From the IMG/VR virus record IMGVR_UViG_3300014257_000015, positions 41,430 through 105,429 of that record: a DNA stretch of 64,000 nucleotides. One strand, given 5' to 3'. Within the stretch, counting starts at the first letter, position 1; every line of letters begins with the position of its first letter. Position numbers and translations under genes: made by a program. The notes beneath the pieces are model-generated. The model ran no database searches. It was not told the DNA's origin and saw nothing but the letters and a program-made list of their open reading frames with translations. Positions 16,483 through 25,149 of this stretch are shown here, one piece after another. The stretch comes from a virus.

Positions 16483-17584
16483 GTATAGAGCTGCGTTCAT
16501 CGCAGACATACACGGTAGCAACAAGCTTCCATATTCCAAGCCCACAAAACAAGATCGCACCGACAGACTAGACGACCAAATAGCGCTGCTACGTCGCTTC
16601 AGAGCTTCGGCCGAAGAGTATGATGTCGATGCCATCTATGTTCTAGGCGACCTCTATGACAAGTCGCTGGTGGACCCGGTAACACTAACGCACATAGTTG
16701 AAGAGGTCGTGTCTTGGCCATTCAACACATACATCCTCCCAGGCAATCACGAAGCAAATAGTCTTCGAGGTGGACGTTTTGCTGTTGAGGCCTTTGGTGT
16801 GATGGGTCGGGATCATCTGTTTGTGATTGGCAATGATGTTGAGCCTGTGATCATTGATGATTGGTTGAATTTCTGGCCAATAGCGTTCATGCCAGTCGGG
16901 GCAACAAAGCGGCGAATCGAAGCGATACGCGGGAAAATCAACAAGAAATGCACTAATGTTCTTCTTATGCACAACAGCGTTCTGGGAGCGAATCACCAGG
17001 GCTGGACGTGTGATGACGGTCTGTTGGTAGAGGAAGTGTGCAACGGTTTCAATTGGACGTTATCAGGCCATTTCCATACACCACAGAAATTTGGTGGGAC
17101 AGGCTTGTATCTCGGCGCACCAATGCACCACCATTACGGTGATGTGGGACGAAAGGCCGGTTGGTGGATTATGGATTTCTGTGGTGGCGATCTCAAAAGG
17201 AAGTTCATCGACGGCGCTGCGCCACGATTTCACATATTGGATGGGATAGACAAAAAAACAGCATCGAAAATCAGCAAAGGTGATTATGCGCGAATTGAAA
17301 TCAACGCAACAAGCGAAGATTGGGTGAAGATGAAGCCCGAAGTCAAGGCGTATTGTGCTGCACTTGATGAAAAAGGCATCAATTCATCTTTTCGACACAT
17401 CCCGATTGCTCGTCATGGAATGCGTATGGCATCGTCGAAAACGGCGGCGATGACGCTTGACGAGGCGGTGGCCAAATACCCAGAAACAGCTAGCGTTGAA
17501 ATTGGTTCGTTGGACAAGAAAAAGTTGAAATCAATTGGGCTTGAAGCGCTTCAAGCGGCGAGAGGTGAATATGGAGTTGCTTGA
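16472..17584 (+). CDS. SbcD/gp47-like recombination nuclease subunit
   Basis: 370 aa; GTG 16472 has GGAG 7 nt upstream and gives the N-terminus ERRYRAAFIADIHG. Metallophosphoesterase motifs are in order: FIADIHG, VLGDLYD, PGNHE, LLMHNS and SGHFHTP. This is the Mre11/SbcD/T4 gp47 family: a Mn-dependent exo/endonuclease that works with the SMC-like ATPase encoded next. The C-terminal third is the family capping/accessory region. Overlaps the following gene by 14 nt. Confidence 0.92.
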   Translation: MERRYRAAFIADIHGSNKLPYSKPTKQDRTDRLDDQIALLRRFRASAEEYDVDAIYVLGDLYDKSLVDPVTLTHIVEEVVSWPFNTYILPGNHEANSLRGGRFAVEAFGVMGRDHLFVIGNDVEPVIIDDWLNFWPIAFMPVGATKRRIEAIRGKINKKCTNVLLMHNSVLGANHQGWTCDDGLLVEEVCNGFNWTLSGHFHTPQKFGGTGLYLGAPMHHHYGDVGRKAGWWIMDFCGGDLKRKFIDGAAPRFHILDGIDKKTASKISKGDYARIEINATSEDWVKMKPEVKAYCAALDEKGINSSFRHIPIARHGMRMASSKTAAMTLDEAVAKYPETASVEIGSLDKKKLKSIGLEALQAARGEYGVA

Positions 17585-19463
17585 GGTGGGTGGAAAGGAT
17601 TTTGGGCCATTCAGCGAATTCTCTCTTCAATTGCACAACCAGGGGTTGGTTTGGATTGGAGGGGTGAACAATGACTCCAAGGCTGCTAAATCAAACGGCT
17701 CGGGGAAATCACACATATTCAAAGCAATCACGTGGTGTTTGTGGGGAGAAGCGATTGACAAAGAAGTAGGCGACAAGGTCATTCGCAATGGGACCAAAGA
17801 GGCGACAGTGTATGTCAAGTTGGGTGGCGGGTGGAAGGTGTGTCGTGTGCGGCGAAAAGGTTCGCCACGCCTTTCACTCATCACACCAGAAGGGGAATCT
17901 TGGAAGGCCATAGGCAAGGATGTACAAGAGAAGATCAATGAATTGGTTGGTTTAGATTTCAAGGCTTTCAAAAATACAGTCCTGTATGGTCAAAACGATT
18001 CTCTTCGTTTTGCCAATCCTTCGACACGCGACGGCGATCGCAAGGACATGCTCCATAAGATTTTGCGCACCGAGTTGTTGAAGCATTGTCACAATTGGGT
18101 TAAGGAACAATCCAAACAATTGAATGCCAAACTATCGGATGTACAATCACAATCATCGTCCGTGAAGGCGCGCCTTGAAGAGCAGGACGTTTCAGGGCTC
18201 CAGGAAGAGCACGACGAATGGGAAGAGGAACGGCAAGAAGCAATTGAAGAGCACAAAGAGTCAGCGAGACTCAAAAAGTCATTGGCTGAAGCTGAGCTGA
18301 AAAAAACGGTTGATGTCTCGAAGTTGAAATTGGAAATCAAAAAGCTTAATGCCGTCGTTGAAGAAGGTGTAGTTGCTGAAAGGGACATTGCTGCGCTGGA
18401 CAAAAAATTGGATGTTCTTAGATTCACTAGGGAAAATTGTTCCAACGAGTTGGCTAGGATGGAGACAAAGATCGAAGGAACGATTGAAAGGTTGGAACAG
18501 ATGGATGAGGATGAGTGTCCCATCTGTAGGTCTCCAATGGGCAAAGGCGTAGCTCTTCGCACAAAAAAGAACCTGGAAAAAATCAAATCCATAATCGAGA
18601 GCGAAGCAGAGGAGAAAAAGGCCAACATCGTAGGGTTGGCTGAAGACATAAGTCGTGTTGCCGAAGAGAGGAAAGCGAAGTCCAAAATTGTTTCAGCTGC
18701 CACGGATGCCTCAGGGGAGATATCTGACTTGAACGCAAAGATAATGGCAGCGACAGCAGTCAACGATCGTGTCGATGCGTACATCGCCGCCGCTCGCGAA
18801 TCTCTCAAACAAGCGAAGGCGAAAGCAGCAGAAAAAAACCCGTACGCTGCGCGCCTAGCCACAGCAGAATCCAAGGCAAAAGCATTCCAACAACGCCTAC
18901 ATGAGCTTCAGGAAAAAGAGTCAGAAATCAGCAATGAGCTCGCACACGTGAAGTTCTGGGTGAAGGGGTTTAGCGGCGCTGGGTTGCCGTCGTTCATCCT
19001 CGACAGCGTGATGCCGTACATCACCGAGCGCGCCAATCACTATCTGGGCACATTGGCGGACGGCGACATCAAACTGAATTTTGATACGCAACGTGAATTG
19101 AAGAGCAGCCGGGGCGAATACAAAGACGAGATTGAGATCAGTTGGGAAATTGAGGGGGCAAGCGACACATACCCGGCCAGCGGTGGTCAACTGAAGAAAA
19201 TCGAAATTGCCACAGATTTGGCGCTGATGGATTTGGTGGCAACTCGGGAAGGCGGCCATGTTGATCTACTGATGCTCGATGAAGTTCTGGATGGTTTGGA
19301 TGAAGAAGGCCGACAGCGTGTGCTCATGCTCCTTCAAGAATTGAGAGCCAAAAGAGGTTCGATATTTGTAATCAGCCATGAAGTTGACATGGCCGAGATA
19401 TTCGAGAAGTCTGTGATGGTGAAGAAAGATGGTGGGGCGGCCATATTGGAGTTGGCAGCATGA
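17571..19463 (+). CDS. SbcC/gp46-like SMC-type ATPase subunit
   Basis: 630 aa from ATG 17571, GAGGTG upstream. Walker A appears as SNGSGKSHIFKAITW near residue 45, followed by a Q-loop region (LYGQNDSLRFANPSTRDGDRKD broken). A long coiled coil has a central zinc hook CPICRSPMG near residue 322. The C-terminal ATPase half has the signature-like YPASGGQLKKIEIA, Walker B LLMLDEVLDGLDEEG and an ISHE H-loop. Forms the nuclease complex with the upstream SbcD-like protein for end resection and recombination-dependent replication. Confidence 0.92.
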   Translation: MELLEVGGKDFGPFSEFSLQLHNQGLVWIGGVNNDSKAAKSNGSGKSHIFKAITWCLWGEAIDKEVGDKVIRNGTKEATVYVKLGGGWKVCRVRRKGSPRLSLITPEGESWKAIGKDVQEKINELVGLDFKAFKNTVLYGQNDSLRFANPSTRDGDRKDMLHKILRTELLKHCHNWVKEQSKQLNAKLSDVQSQSSSVKARLEEQDVSGLQEEHDEWEEERQEAIEEHKESARLKKSLAEAELKKTVDVSKLKLEIKKLNAVVEEGVVAERDIAALDKKLDVLRFTRENCSNELARMETKIEGTIERLEQMDEDECPICRSPMGKGVALRTKKNLEKIKSIIESEAEEKKANIVGLAEDISRVAEERKAKSKIVSAATDASGEISDLNAKIMAATAVNDRVDAYIAAARESLKQAKAKAAEKNPYAARLATAESKAKAFQQRLHELQEKESEISNELAHVKFWVKGFSGAGLPSFILDSVMPYITERANHYLGTLADGDIKLNFDTQRELKSSRGEYKDEIEISWEIEGASDTYPASGGQLKKIEIATDLALMDLVATREGGHVDLLMLDEVLDGLDEEGRQRVLMLLQELRAKRGSIFVISHEVDMAEIFEKSVMVKKDGGAAILELAA

Positions 19464-19633
19464 ATTGTCCCAATTGTGGAGCTACAATGGTGGCCATCAG
19501 ATCGACAAAAGTTGAAGCGGACGTCATCGATTCAACTTCCACAGAGACCACCGACGTTTTGTTACCAATTTCGAAGAGCGAAGAAGTAAATGGTCTGACG
19601 TGTGAAAACTGTGGCTATCTGGAGGAATGGTGA
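19460..19633 (+). CDS. small zinc-ribbon protein
   Basis: 57 aa, ATG 19460 in ATGA overlap with the gp46-like gene and TGATG overlap with the next. Begins MNCPNCGATM and ends CENCGYLEEW: two CxxC knuckles about 46 residues apart, a complete zinc ribbon. Linker is Ser/Thr-rich. One of many such small proteins in this genome; function unknown. Confidence 0.75.
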   Translation: MNCPNCGATMVAIRSTKVEADVIDSTSTETTDVLLPISKSEEVNGLTCENCGYLEEW

Positions 19634-20193
19634 TGGTTTCCACGAAGCTGAAGGGAAAGAACGTGTGGCTCCACGTCGAATTGGACGATGAGGAAAGAGC
19701 TGCTATGGTGTCTATCCAACGCAAAATGCGTCCATTGATGGATATCGGCGTCATATGCCCTTGTTGTCGACGCAAGTGCAAGGTGTACAAGCAGCGGATA
19801 TCGTCAACGATGGCAGCAACGTTGTATTGGATGCATAGAAGGTCAAAGAAAAACGGCGGCAAATACATTCGAATGTCTAGGGTTGCTCCAAAATGGGCAG
19901 TGGCAGCACCTGAGCGTGCGCGTCTTGCTAAGTGGGGGTTGATAAAAGCGAAGCCGCTGGGCGGGGAAAAGGGAAGACTGAAGAACAGCGGAAAGTGGAA
20001 GATAACGCAAAAGGGGATCGATTTTTGTAAGGGCAAAATAGCAGTCGAGAAATACGTTTGGCTTTTGAATAACGTTGTGATTGAAAGATCAGAAGAAACA
20101 ACAGATCTACAAAGTTGTCTTTCGAACAAATTCGATTACTCTGCGTTGATGCGTGGCGAATATGACGATCTAGAGTCGATACCAAGGAGATGA
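19633..20193 (+). CDS. putative winged-helix/zinc protein
   Basis: 186 aa, ATG 19633 with GGAGGA upstream. CPCCRRKC near residue 45 could bind metal. Residues ~60-130 (AATLYWMHRRSKKNGG, RMSRVAPKWAV, ERARLAKWGLI, GKWKITQKGIDFCKGK) read like a winged helix with a turn-and-wing end, so DNA binding is possible. Located between recombination nuclease and resolvase genes. Family not named. Confidence 0.6.
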   Translation: MVSTKLKGKNVWLHVELDDEERAAMVSIQRKMRPLMDIGVICPCCRRKCKVYKQRISSTMAATLYWMHRRSKKNGGKYIRMSRVAPKWAVAAPERARLAKWGLIKAKPLGGEKGRLKNSGKWKITQKGIDFCKGKIAVEKYVWLLNNVVIERSEETTDLQSCLSNKFDYSALMRGEYDDLESIPRR

Positions 20194-20194
20194 T

Positions 20195-20896
20195 ATGGGT
20201 TTGAAAGTCATAGGCGCCGACATTTCGCTGAATCACGGCGCCCTTGTCGAGATTACGGATGGAGAGTTGTCCAATTTTTGGTATTGGACTGACGTTGCAT
20301 CATCAGCATCCAGGAGCAAGCGTGGATATAGGATGGTTGTTCTGAACACGAAAGATCGTGGGTTGAAATCAATACACCGATTGGCCAATATCGAGAGGTA
20401 TCTGTACGGCATATTGGAGGGGGCCGAGCCGGACTACATTGGCATCGAAGACTATGCCATCAGAGAAGAACAAGGAGCGCACTACCTCGGAGAAGTGGGT
20501 GGCATTTCGAGGATGTTATGTTGGAAATTGAACATTCCGCTTCGCCTTCACGACCCGACCAGTGTGAAGATGTTCGTTGCGCATGACGGAACGTGCCAAA
20601 AGGATTCAGTCGAACGTGCTGTGTTGGATAGGTGGGGTGTCGACTTTTCAAGGTTCAACCAACCAATAGCGAAACCAAACAAAAAAGTGAAACAACCGAA
20701 ACAATCCCGCCGCACCAGCGAGGATCTGTGTGATGCATTTGGAATAGCACACATGGTTTGGACTGAAGTACAGCTGCGTCGGGGAGAAATCGCCATGTCA
20801 TCGCTTCATGAAAAGGAAATCAGAGTCTTCAATAGAGTCACCAAGACTTACCCAGTTAACTTGTTGGATAGGGAATGGATCAAAAGATGCGACTGA
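20195..20896 (+). CDS. RuvC-like Holliday junction resolvase
   Basis: 233 aa, ATG 20195 after AAGGAGA. RNase H-fold acidic residues: IGADISLNHG (first Asp), IGIEDYAIREEQGAHYLGEVGG broken at the Glu (second acid), and EDLCDAFGIAHMVW (C-terminal Asp). These positions match phage and bacterial RuvC catalytic residues. Resolves branched DNA produced by the RecA/gp46-47 system. The KKVKQPKQSRRTSE insert before the last helix is basic. TGATG overlap with the next gene. Confidence 0.85.
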   Translation: MGLKVIGADISLNHGALVEITDGELSNFWYWTDVASSASRSKRGYRMVVLNTKDRGLKSIHRLANIERYLYGILEGAEPDYIGIEDYAIREEQGAHYLGEVGGISRMLCWKLNIPLRLHDPTSVKMFVAHDGTCQKDSVERAVLDRWGVDFSRFNQPIAKPNKKVKQPKQSRRTSEDLCDAFGIAHMVWTEVQLRRGEIAMSSLHEKEIRVFNRVTKTYPVNLLDREWIKRCD

Positions 20897-21150
20897 TGGA
20901 AGCGATCGGGTGGATTGGGACGTTTTTGTATGCTGTGGCTGGGTGGCCGCAAGCTATCAATTCAATTCGTCGTGGGAATTCGGACGGCGTTCGCATTGGA
21001 TTTTTATCGATGGTGATCGTTGGAGGTTTCTTGCATGTTGCCTACAGTTTGCATTTAGACTCTTCACCCCTCGTGGTTTGTAACACATCAACCATTTTGG
21101 CGATGGGCGTGGTTATGAAATATCGATTGGCACCGAGGAGAATTTCATGA
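20896..21150 (+). CDS. PQ-loop (SemiSWEET-like) membrane protein
   Basis: 84 aa from ATG 20896 (TGATG); in-frame ATGs at 20875 and 20887 would add up to 7 residues. Three hydrophobic helices: IGWIGTFLYAVAGWPQ with the PQ motif, then GFLSMVIVGGFLHVAYSLHL and LVVCNTSTILAMGVVM. The order TM1-PQ, polar NSDGVR loop, TM2, TM3 with a conserved Asn matches SemiSWEET/PQ-loop half-transporters, which dimerise and move small sugars or amino acids. Such a protein is unexpected among replication genes. Transport is inferred from fold only. Confidence 0.7.
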   Translation: MEAIGWIGTFLYAVAGWPQAINSIRRGNSDGVRIGFLSMVIVGGFLHVAYSLHLDSSPLVVCNTSTILAMGVVMKYRLAPRRIS

Positions 21151-21374
21151 GCGAAGAATGGTCAACAGACGACATCATCGGGGCGTCTGATTACGATGGT
21201 GAGACGGTCGGTGTCAGCTACGAAGGAATCGAGTATGTAACTAATCTTGCCGCTAAAATAATCATCGATGGAGAAAAGTTTTGGGTGCCGAAGTCAGTCA
21301 TTGTGGACGCGGACGACGAAACTGTGATCGTGAAATCATGGTGGGCAGAAAAAGAAGGTTTGGAAAGCTTTTGA
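21147..21374 (+). CDS. small acidic protein of unknown function
   Basis: 75 aa, ATGA overlap and GAGGAGA upstream. Acidic and beta-rich, with alternating strands (GVSYEGIEYVTNLAAKIIIDG, KFWVPKSVIVD, TVIVKSWWAEKE). No cysteine motif. Overlaps the next gene as TTGA. Confidence 0.6.
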   Translation: MSEEWSTDDIIGASDYDGETVGVSYEGIEYVTNLAAKIIIDGEKFWVPKSVIVDADDETVIVKSWWAEKEGLESF

Positions 21375-21613
21375 CTTGTCCGTCTTGTGGATTGGATTAC
21401 AATGATTTCAAGACTGGTTACAAGTATGCAGATGTTTGGTTGTTGCTGTGGAGCGGCAGTGAAGATCCTGCGACTTGGAAGTACAAAAGGCGCAGTACGG
21501 TGCTGGGACTTTGGCACCAATTGAAGATGGAGATGTGGAATTATCACACAGAAATGTGTTCGTTGCAGGCAGAATGTGAAAGCACGCAACAGAACGACGA
21601 GGTGCCATTTTGA
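21371..21613 (+). CDS. small zinc-finger protein
   Basis: 80 aa from TTG 21371, which overlaps the previous stop as TTGA. ATG 21338 is the alternative but lies deeper in the preceding gene. The TTG start gives LTCPSCGLDYNDFKTGYKYADVW and continues with KYKRRSTVLGLWHQLKMEMW and HTEMC. Pattern CPSC plus later H/C residues suggests metal binding. The same stop/start arrangement recurs at 21610. Function unknown. Confidence 0.65.
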   Translation: MTCPSCGLDYNDFKTGYKYADVWLLLWSGSEDPATWKYKRRSTVLGLWHQLKMEMWNYHTEMCSLQAECESTQQNDEVPF

Positions 21614-22530
21614 AGGCAGACACACTTATATTCGATGGGAAACACCTGCTTTGGCGTTGTGCCGATGCATTCAATACGCTGTCGTACGAGGTTGAAGGCG
21701 AAGAAATTGGGACAGGTGCGATATACGGTTGGCTGTCGTGCGCGATGCGCGTACGGATGCGATACGGGGGCCGTGCAATCGTGGCGTGGGAAGGTTCGAA
21801 CAACTTCAGATACAAATTGTATCCCGAGTACAAAGCAAAGGATGAGCCTGACGAAGAAAAACGGCTGTTTCTCGAAGATATGAAGAAACAGGAGAAGCGT
21901 TTGAAGGCTGTTCTTCGTGCCATTGGAATGCCTCAATTTCTCGCCAACGGCGGTGAAGCGGATGACGTCATCGGGACATTAGCAGCCAGACACGAAATGG
22001 CACACCGTCGCGTTGTCATATACAGCGGTGATTCTGACTTGCGCCAACTCGTCACTAGCAAAATCTCAGTTGTTTCCCCGGGGTTCAAGGGTAAAGAAAC
22101 GATGTATGGGGATTCAGCAGCAGTCAAAGAGAAGCACGGCGTTGATCCGATGCTCATACCCGACCTGAAGGCGTTGGCTGGTGACAATTCTGACAACATT
22201 CCGGGGATGCCTGGCATAGGAGACAAACGAGCGGTCCAGGCCATACAAGAGTGTGGTGACATTGACGAGATCATCACGGCGGCAAAGAGCGGCAAACCCA
22301 TTGGCATCCCCGAACGATTCAGGGCTGTGTTGATAGACAACGAGGAATCTCTTAGGCTGTACAAGAGGCTCACAACGATCAATCTTGGCGTTGGAATGGA
22401 TGCGATTAAACCAAAACGCAGCAGAAAAAGGGTGGCGCAGTATTTCATGGCATACGGCTTTCGGTCGTTGATGGAAGCTCCTGAAATGGAAGCTGTGATG
22501 GCGCTCGGGGATGAAGACGACGAAGATTGA
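21610..22530 (+). CDS. 5'-3' exonuclease (FEN/RNase H family)
   Basis: 306 aa from TTG 21610 (TTGA overlap, GAGGTG upstream). Begins with TLIFDGKHLLWRC (first Asp), has FRYKLYPEYKAKD (helical arch), GGEADDVIGTLAA acidic cluster, YSGDSDLRQLV and the helix-hairpin-helix ALAGDNSDNIPGMPGIGDKRA. These are the standard metal-binding and DNA-binding motifs of T5 D15 / T4 RNase H / PolA N-domain nucleases. Removes RNA primers and flaps; complements a polymerase that lacks its own 5' nuclease. Confidence 0.92.
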   Translation: MKADTLIFDGKHLLWRCADAFNTLSYEVEGEEIGTGAIYGWLSCAMRVRMRYGGRAIVAWEGSNNFRYKLYPEYKAKDEPDEEKRLFLEDMKKQEKRLKAVLRAIGMPQFLANGGEADDVIGTLAARHEMAHRRVVIYSGDSDLRQLVTSKISVVSPGFKGKETMYGDSAAVKEKHGVDPMLIPDLKALAGDNSDNIPGMPGIGDKRAVQAIQECGDIDEIITAAKSGKPIGIPERFRAVLIDNEESLRLYKRLTTINLGVGMDAIKPKRSRKRVAQYFMAYGFRSLMEAPEMEAVMALGDEDDED

Positions 22531-22533
22531 TCA

Positions 22534-23130
22534 ATGTTGAATCGAAAGCTCAAGGCATTGGATAGGATTGAAGGTGTTTGGGCTGATTGCGAAGAGTGCC
22601 CGCTGTCTATGGGTCGCAACAGAATAGTGTATTGGAGGGGTTCGCCTGAGGCAAGGTTGGTGGCAATCGGCGAAGGCCCGGGGCGAGATGAAGATGAACG
22701 CGGGATTCCGTTTGTTGGCGATGCTGGAAAGACATTGGATGGGTTGCTGTCTGAGGCTGGCCTATCGGTGGTGGACGATATCTTCATCACAAACGTTGTA
22801 GGGTGTCGCCCGCCGAACAACAGACAGCCGACGTTCGATGAAATGAAATCATGCCAAGAACGTTTGGAATCTATGCTTTGGGTGGTATCGCCACGTTGTT
22901 TATTGCTCATGGGCGGAACGGCTGCCAGGTTGACTGGTGTTCAGAAGGTTGGACAATGGCGTGGAAGCGAAACGACCACCGAGATGATTCTTTTGGGGAA
23001 GAAACTTGTGAGGTACAAGACGGTGGTGACTTGGCATCCGTCGTATCTGAATCGCAAGGGTGGGGATGCGCAAATACGCGAGCAGATGATACACGACATC
23101 AAGCTCGCGTTCAATTTGGCGATGGAGTGA
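22534..23130 (+). CDS. uracil-DNA glycosylase (family 4-like)
   Basis: 198 aa. Motif A GEGPGRDEDERGIPFVGDAGKTLD, interrupted here for brevity at PFVG, matches family 4 UDGs; ITNVVGCRPPNNR follows, and the C-terminal WHPSYL is motif B. Family 4 enzymes carry a 4Fe-4S cluster; CEECPLSMG (residues ~18-26) could give two ligands, and GCRPP and SPRCLLL the others. Removes uracil from DNA. Its presence argues against a uracil-substituted phage genome, but not against 5-substituted uracils. Confidence 0.88.
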   Translation: MLNRKLKALDRIEGVWADCEECPLSMGRNRIVYWRGSPEARLVAIGEGPGRDEDERGIPFVGDAGKTLDGLLSEAGLSVVDDIFITNVVGCRPPNNRQPTFDEMKSCQERLESMLWVVSPRCLLLMGGTAARLTGVQKVGQWRGSETTTEMILLGKKLVRYKTVVTWHPSYLNRKGGDAQIREQMIHDIKLAFNLAME

Positions 23131-23616
23131 ATGATGGCTGGTGCTTTGAAGAAGTATGTGTTGGGGTTCTACTTCCGTCACCAAGGCTCTGCAAAAACAG
23201 AAGTGCTGTTGGTGTTGAAGAATAGGCCGCCTTGGCAAAACGGTAGGGTGAATGGAATTGGCGGACACATCGAGCCAGGGGAAACCCCTGAAGGCGCGAT
23301 GGAACGCGAGTTCAGAGAAGAAACCGGATTGGACTTCACCGCTATCAAGGAGTGGAGGCTGTTTGCAATTCTTCGATCGAAGGGTGATACTGAAGATGAG
23401 GATGGATTGGTGTATGCATTCAGAATAGACATCGATTACGGGCCCGCACCTGAAGGATTGGTGAATGACGTTGGGGAAAGCATTGGGTTCTATGATTTGG
23501 AGTATTTACCGCCGAACGTCTTGTCCAACATCAGGTGGCTGTTGGAGATGTCTGACATCAGATGTTCGAATGACCACCCATTCTATGTTGAAGAGAAGGC
23601 GCGAGGCGACGGATGA
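23131..23616 (+). CDS. Nudix hydrolase
   Basis: 161 aa, ATG 23131 directly after the UDG stop. The Nudix box is intact: GGHIEPGETPEGAMEREFREETGL (G-x5-E-x7-REUxEExGU). The preceding strand VLLVLKNRPPWQNG is typical of MutT-type enzymes. Hydrolyses a nucleoside diphosphate linked to X, for example an oxidised or modified dNTP. Position after UDG and before dCMP deaminase suggests dNTP pool sanitation. Confidence 0.9.
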   Translation: MMAGALKKYVLGFYFRHQGSAKTEVLLVLKNRPPWQNGRVNGIGGHIEPGETPEGAMEREFREETGLDFTAIKEWRLFAILRSKGDTEDEDGLVYAFRIDIDYGPAPEGLVNDVGESIGFYDLEYLPPNVLSNIRWLLEMSDIRCSNDHPFYVEEKARGDG

Positions 23617-24047
23617 ATAGGAAACAAGCCAAAAAACGACGCAAGAAGCCCGATGTGTCTGTGAAACAAGCCGCAGCAGCGGAAAGACAGCGGCTATTGT
23701 CCCAGCACCTTCCGACTACAAACGCAAAGATCATCAGAGAGTTGATGGTGGAATCGAAGGTGAAGGGGCACTGGAAGGATTTTGTTGTCATTGCCGGGAA
23801 AAGGTTGATGGATTGGCGTGGGTCATACGACATGACGGCGGAAGACGGCAAATCAATTGGTGTTGATGGAATGGTAATCATCCACAAATCCAAATTGGCC
23901 AAAGTAGTTGGAGAAGAGACGGCGTTGAATTTTTGGCGCCCTGGAATTGGGCGAATTGGGTTGAATGACGCTCGAAGTTTTGAAGTGCGTCGTGACGCAG
24001 CGCAAGACAAAGAGGCGCATTGCGTCGGGCAAGAAGATTGCCCCTGA
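23613..24047 (+). CDS. basic protein of unknown function
   Basis: 144 aa, ATGA overlap with the Nudix gene. The N-terminus is strongly basic (RKQAKKRRKKPDVSVKQ), probably nucleic-acid binding. The rest is mixed alpha/beta with a DMTAEDGKSIGVDGMVIIHKSK stretch. No known family seen. Confidence 0.6.
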   Translation: MNRKQAKKRRKKPDVSVKQAAAAERQRLLSQHLPTTNAKIIRELMVESKVKGHWKDFVVIAGKRLMDWRGSYDMTAEDGKSIGVDGMVIIHKSKLAKVVGEETALNFWRPGIGRIGLNDARSFEVRRDAAQDKEAHCVGQEDCP

Positions 24048-24088
24048 TTCATCGATTCGACACTAGAAACGGGTGAAAGGCAGAAAAG

Positions 24089-24535
24089 ATGCGGCCATCC
24101 AAGGATGAATATTTCATGGGAATAGCCAAAGCTGTAGCGGCGAGATCAACTTGCACTCGGCGGAAGGTCGGTGCGGTTCTTGTTCGCGATGGGCTAATTG
24201 TGTCTTCAGGGTACAATGGATCCCCAGAGGGATTGGAACATTGCGTTGACGTTGGGTGCGACGTAGTGAATGGACACTGCGTAAGAACGGTTCACGCAGA
24301 AGCCAACGCGTTGATCCAGGCCGGTCAAGTTGGTGCTCGTACGAGTGGTGCGACGCTATACACTACCGCATCACCTTGTCGAGCGTGTATGTCATTGATC
24401 ATCAATGCTCGGATAGCTCGGGTGGTGTATGCTGAACCGTACCAAGATCCAACGCATGATGGAGATGAAAGCCGTTGGGCGTTGGATACAGCAGAACGCC
24501 TGGGAATCGAAATGAAATTGGTCTGTGTGGATTAA
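24089..24535 (+). CDS. dCMP deaminase
   Basis: 148 aa. Zinc-dependent deaminase motifs HAEANAL (His and catalytic Glu) and PCRACMSLIINARI (two Cys) are intact. TCTRRKVGAVLVRDG and SSGYNGSPEG are the substrate-loop regions of the dCMP deaminase family. Converts dCMP to dUMP, the substrate for the ThyX-like enzyme encoded at 6348. Length fits single-domain phage enzymes such as T4 Cd. Confidence 0.92.
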   Translation: MRPSKDEYFMGIAKAVAARSTCTRRKVGAVLVRDGLIVSSGYNGSPEGLEHCVDVGCDVVNGHCVRTVHAEANALIQAGQVGARTSGATLYTTASPCRACMSLIINARIARVVYAEPYQDPTHDGDESRWALDTAERLGIEMKLVCVD

Positions 24536-24610
24536 AGTCTGAGAAATTGGGTGTGATCTGTGGGACTGAAGCAGACATATGGATGTAGATTTGACTGCGA
24601 GAAGCCATAC

Positions 24611-24775
24611 ATGACTGCCGCCGAGATGAGCGTGTTCAAGGACATCCGTGACAACATGTCGTTTTATCGTACGGCCATATGTGTTGTGTGCGGAGTCGAA
24701 ATCATAAAGGGCAAGCAGTTCTGTTCATTGAACTGCATGGAGAAGAAACATGGCGAAGAAGAAAATCAGCGGTAA
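24611..24775 (+). CDS. small zinc-binding protein
   Basis: 54 aa. ATG 24611 is chosen because GAGAAG lies 6 nt upstream. CVVCGVEIIKGKQFCSLNC is a four-cysteine knuckle of the kind seen in treble-clef fingers. C-terminus is charged. Overlaps the next gene by 26 nt. Confidence 0.6.
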   Translation: MTAAEMSVFKDIRDNMSFYRTAICVVCGVEIIKGKQFCSLNCMEKKHGEEENQR

Positions 24776-24986
24776 TTGGATTGATGCGTTGACCACACAA
24801 GTCGACAAATTCATCACATTGGAAACAACAGACGGCGTAGTGCGCCAGGGCCGTATGACTGGTTTTGGTACGCAGCGAATCATTCTCGATGGTTCCGTCA
24901 TCGAAGTTCTCGTTGGAATTCAATTGAATGGAGATCTTTCAGATGAGGTTCCAATCAATAGATTAGCAAAAATCACCATAGAATAA
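24750..24986 (+). CDS. small protein with Sm-like strand pattern
   Basis: 78 aa. After a short helix (WIDALTTQVDK) the chain runs FITLETTDGVVRQGRMTGFG, QRIILDGSVIEVLVGIQL and EVPINRLAKITIE. The order helix then five strands with DG..R.G.M.GFG resembles the Sm/LSm fold. If so it may bind RNA. The resemblance is by eye; any small beta-barrel could look the same. Confidence 0.6.
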   Translation: MAKKKISGNWIDALTTQVDKFITLETTDGVVRQGRMTGFGTQRIILDGSVIEVLVGIQLNGDLSDEVPINRLAKITIE

Positions 24987-25026
24987 CATCTGTTACAATT
25001 GAATGGCTAGTGCCATACGATTTTGG

Positions 25027-25055
25027 TCGACTTCCAACGGCAAATAGTTTATGAT
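25027..25055 (+). promoter_or_regulatory. promoter P1 (TCGACT-17-TATGAT)
   Basis: -35 TCGACT 25027-25032, 17-nt spacer, -10 TATGAT 25050-25055. Shares the upstream CGATTTTG and the GACTTCCAA start with four other copies. A leader GGAGAACCGGCC (25065-25076) follows but lacks a start codon; the working one is 73 nt further on. Confidence 0.7.
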
Positions 25056-25149
25056 CAACGCAAAGGAGAACCGGCCAAAATCCAATCAGCCGAAAAACCA
25101 ATCCACCAAAATACAGAAGAGCCAATTAAAGATCCAAGGAGAACCGACA

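Noticed and set aside
25051-25149. Upstream ATG 25051 for the acidic zinc-ribbon gene
   Set aside because: The ATG is inside the -10 box TATGAT of promoter P1, so it would not be in the transcript; ATG 25150 has its own leader.
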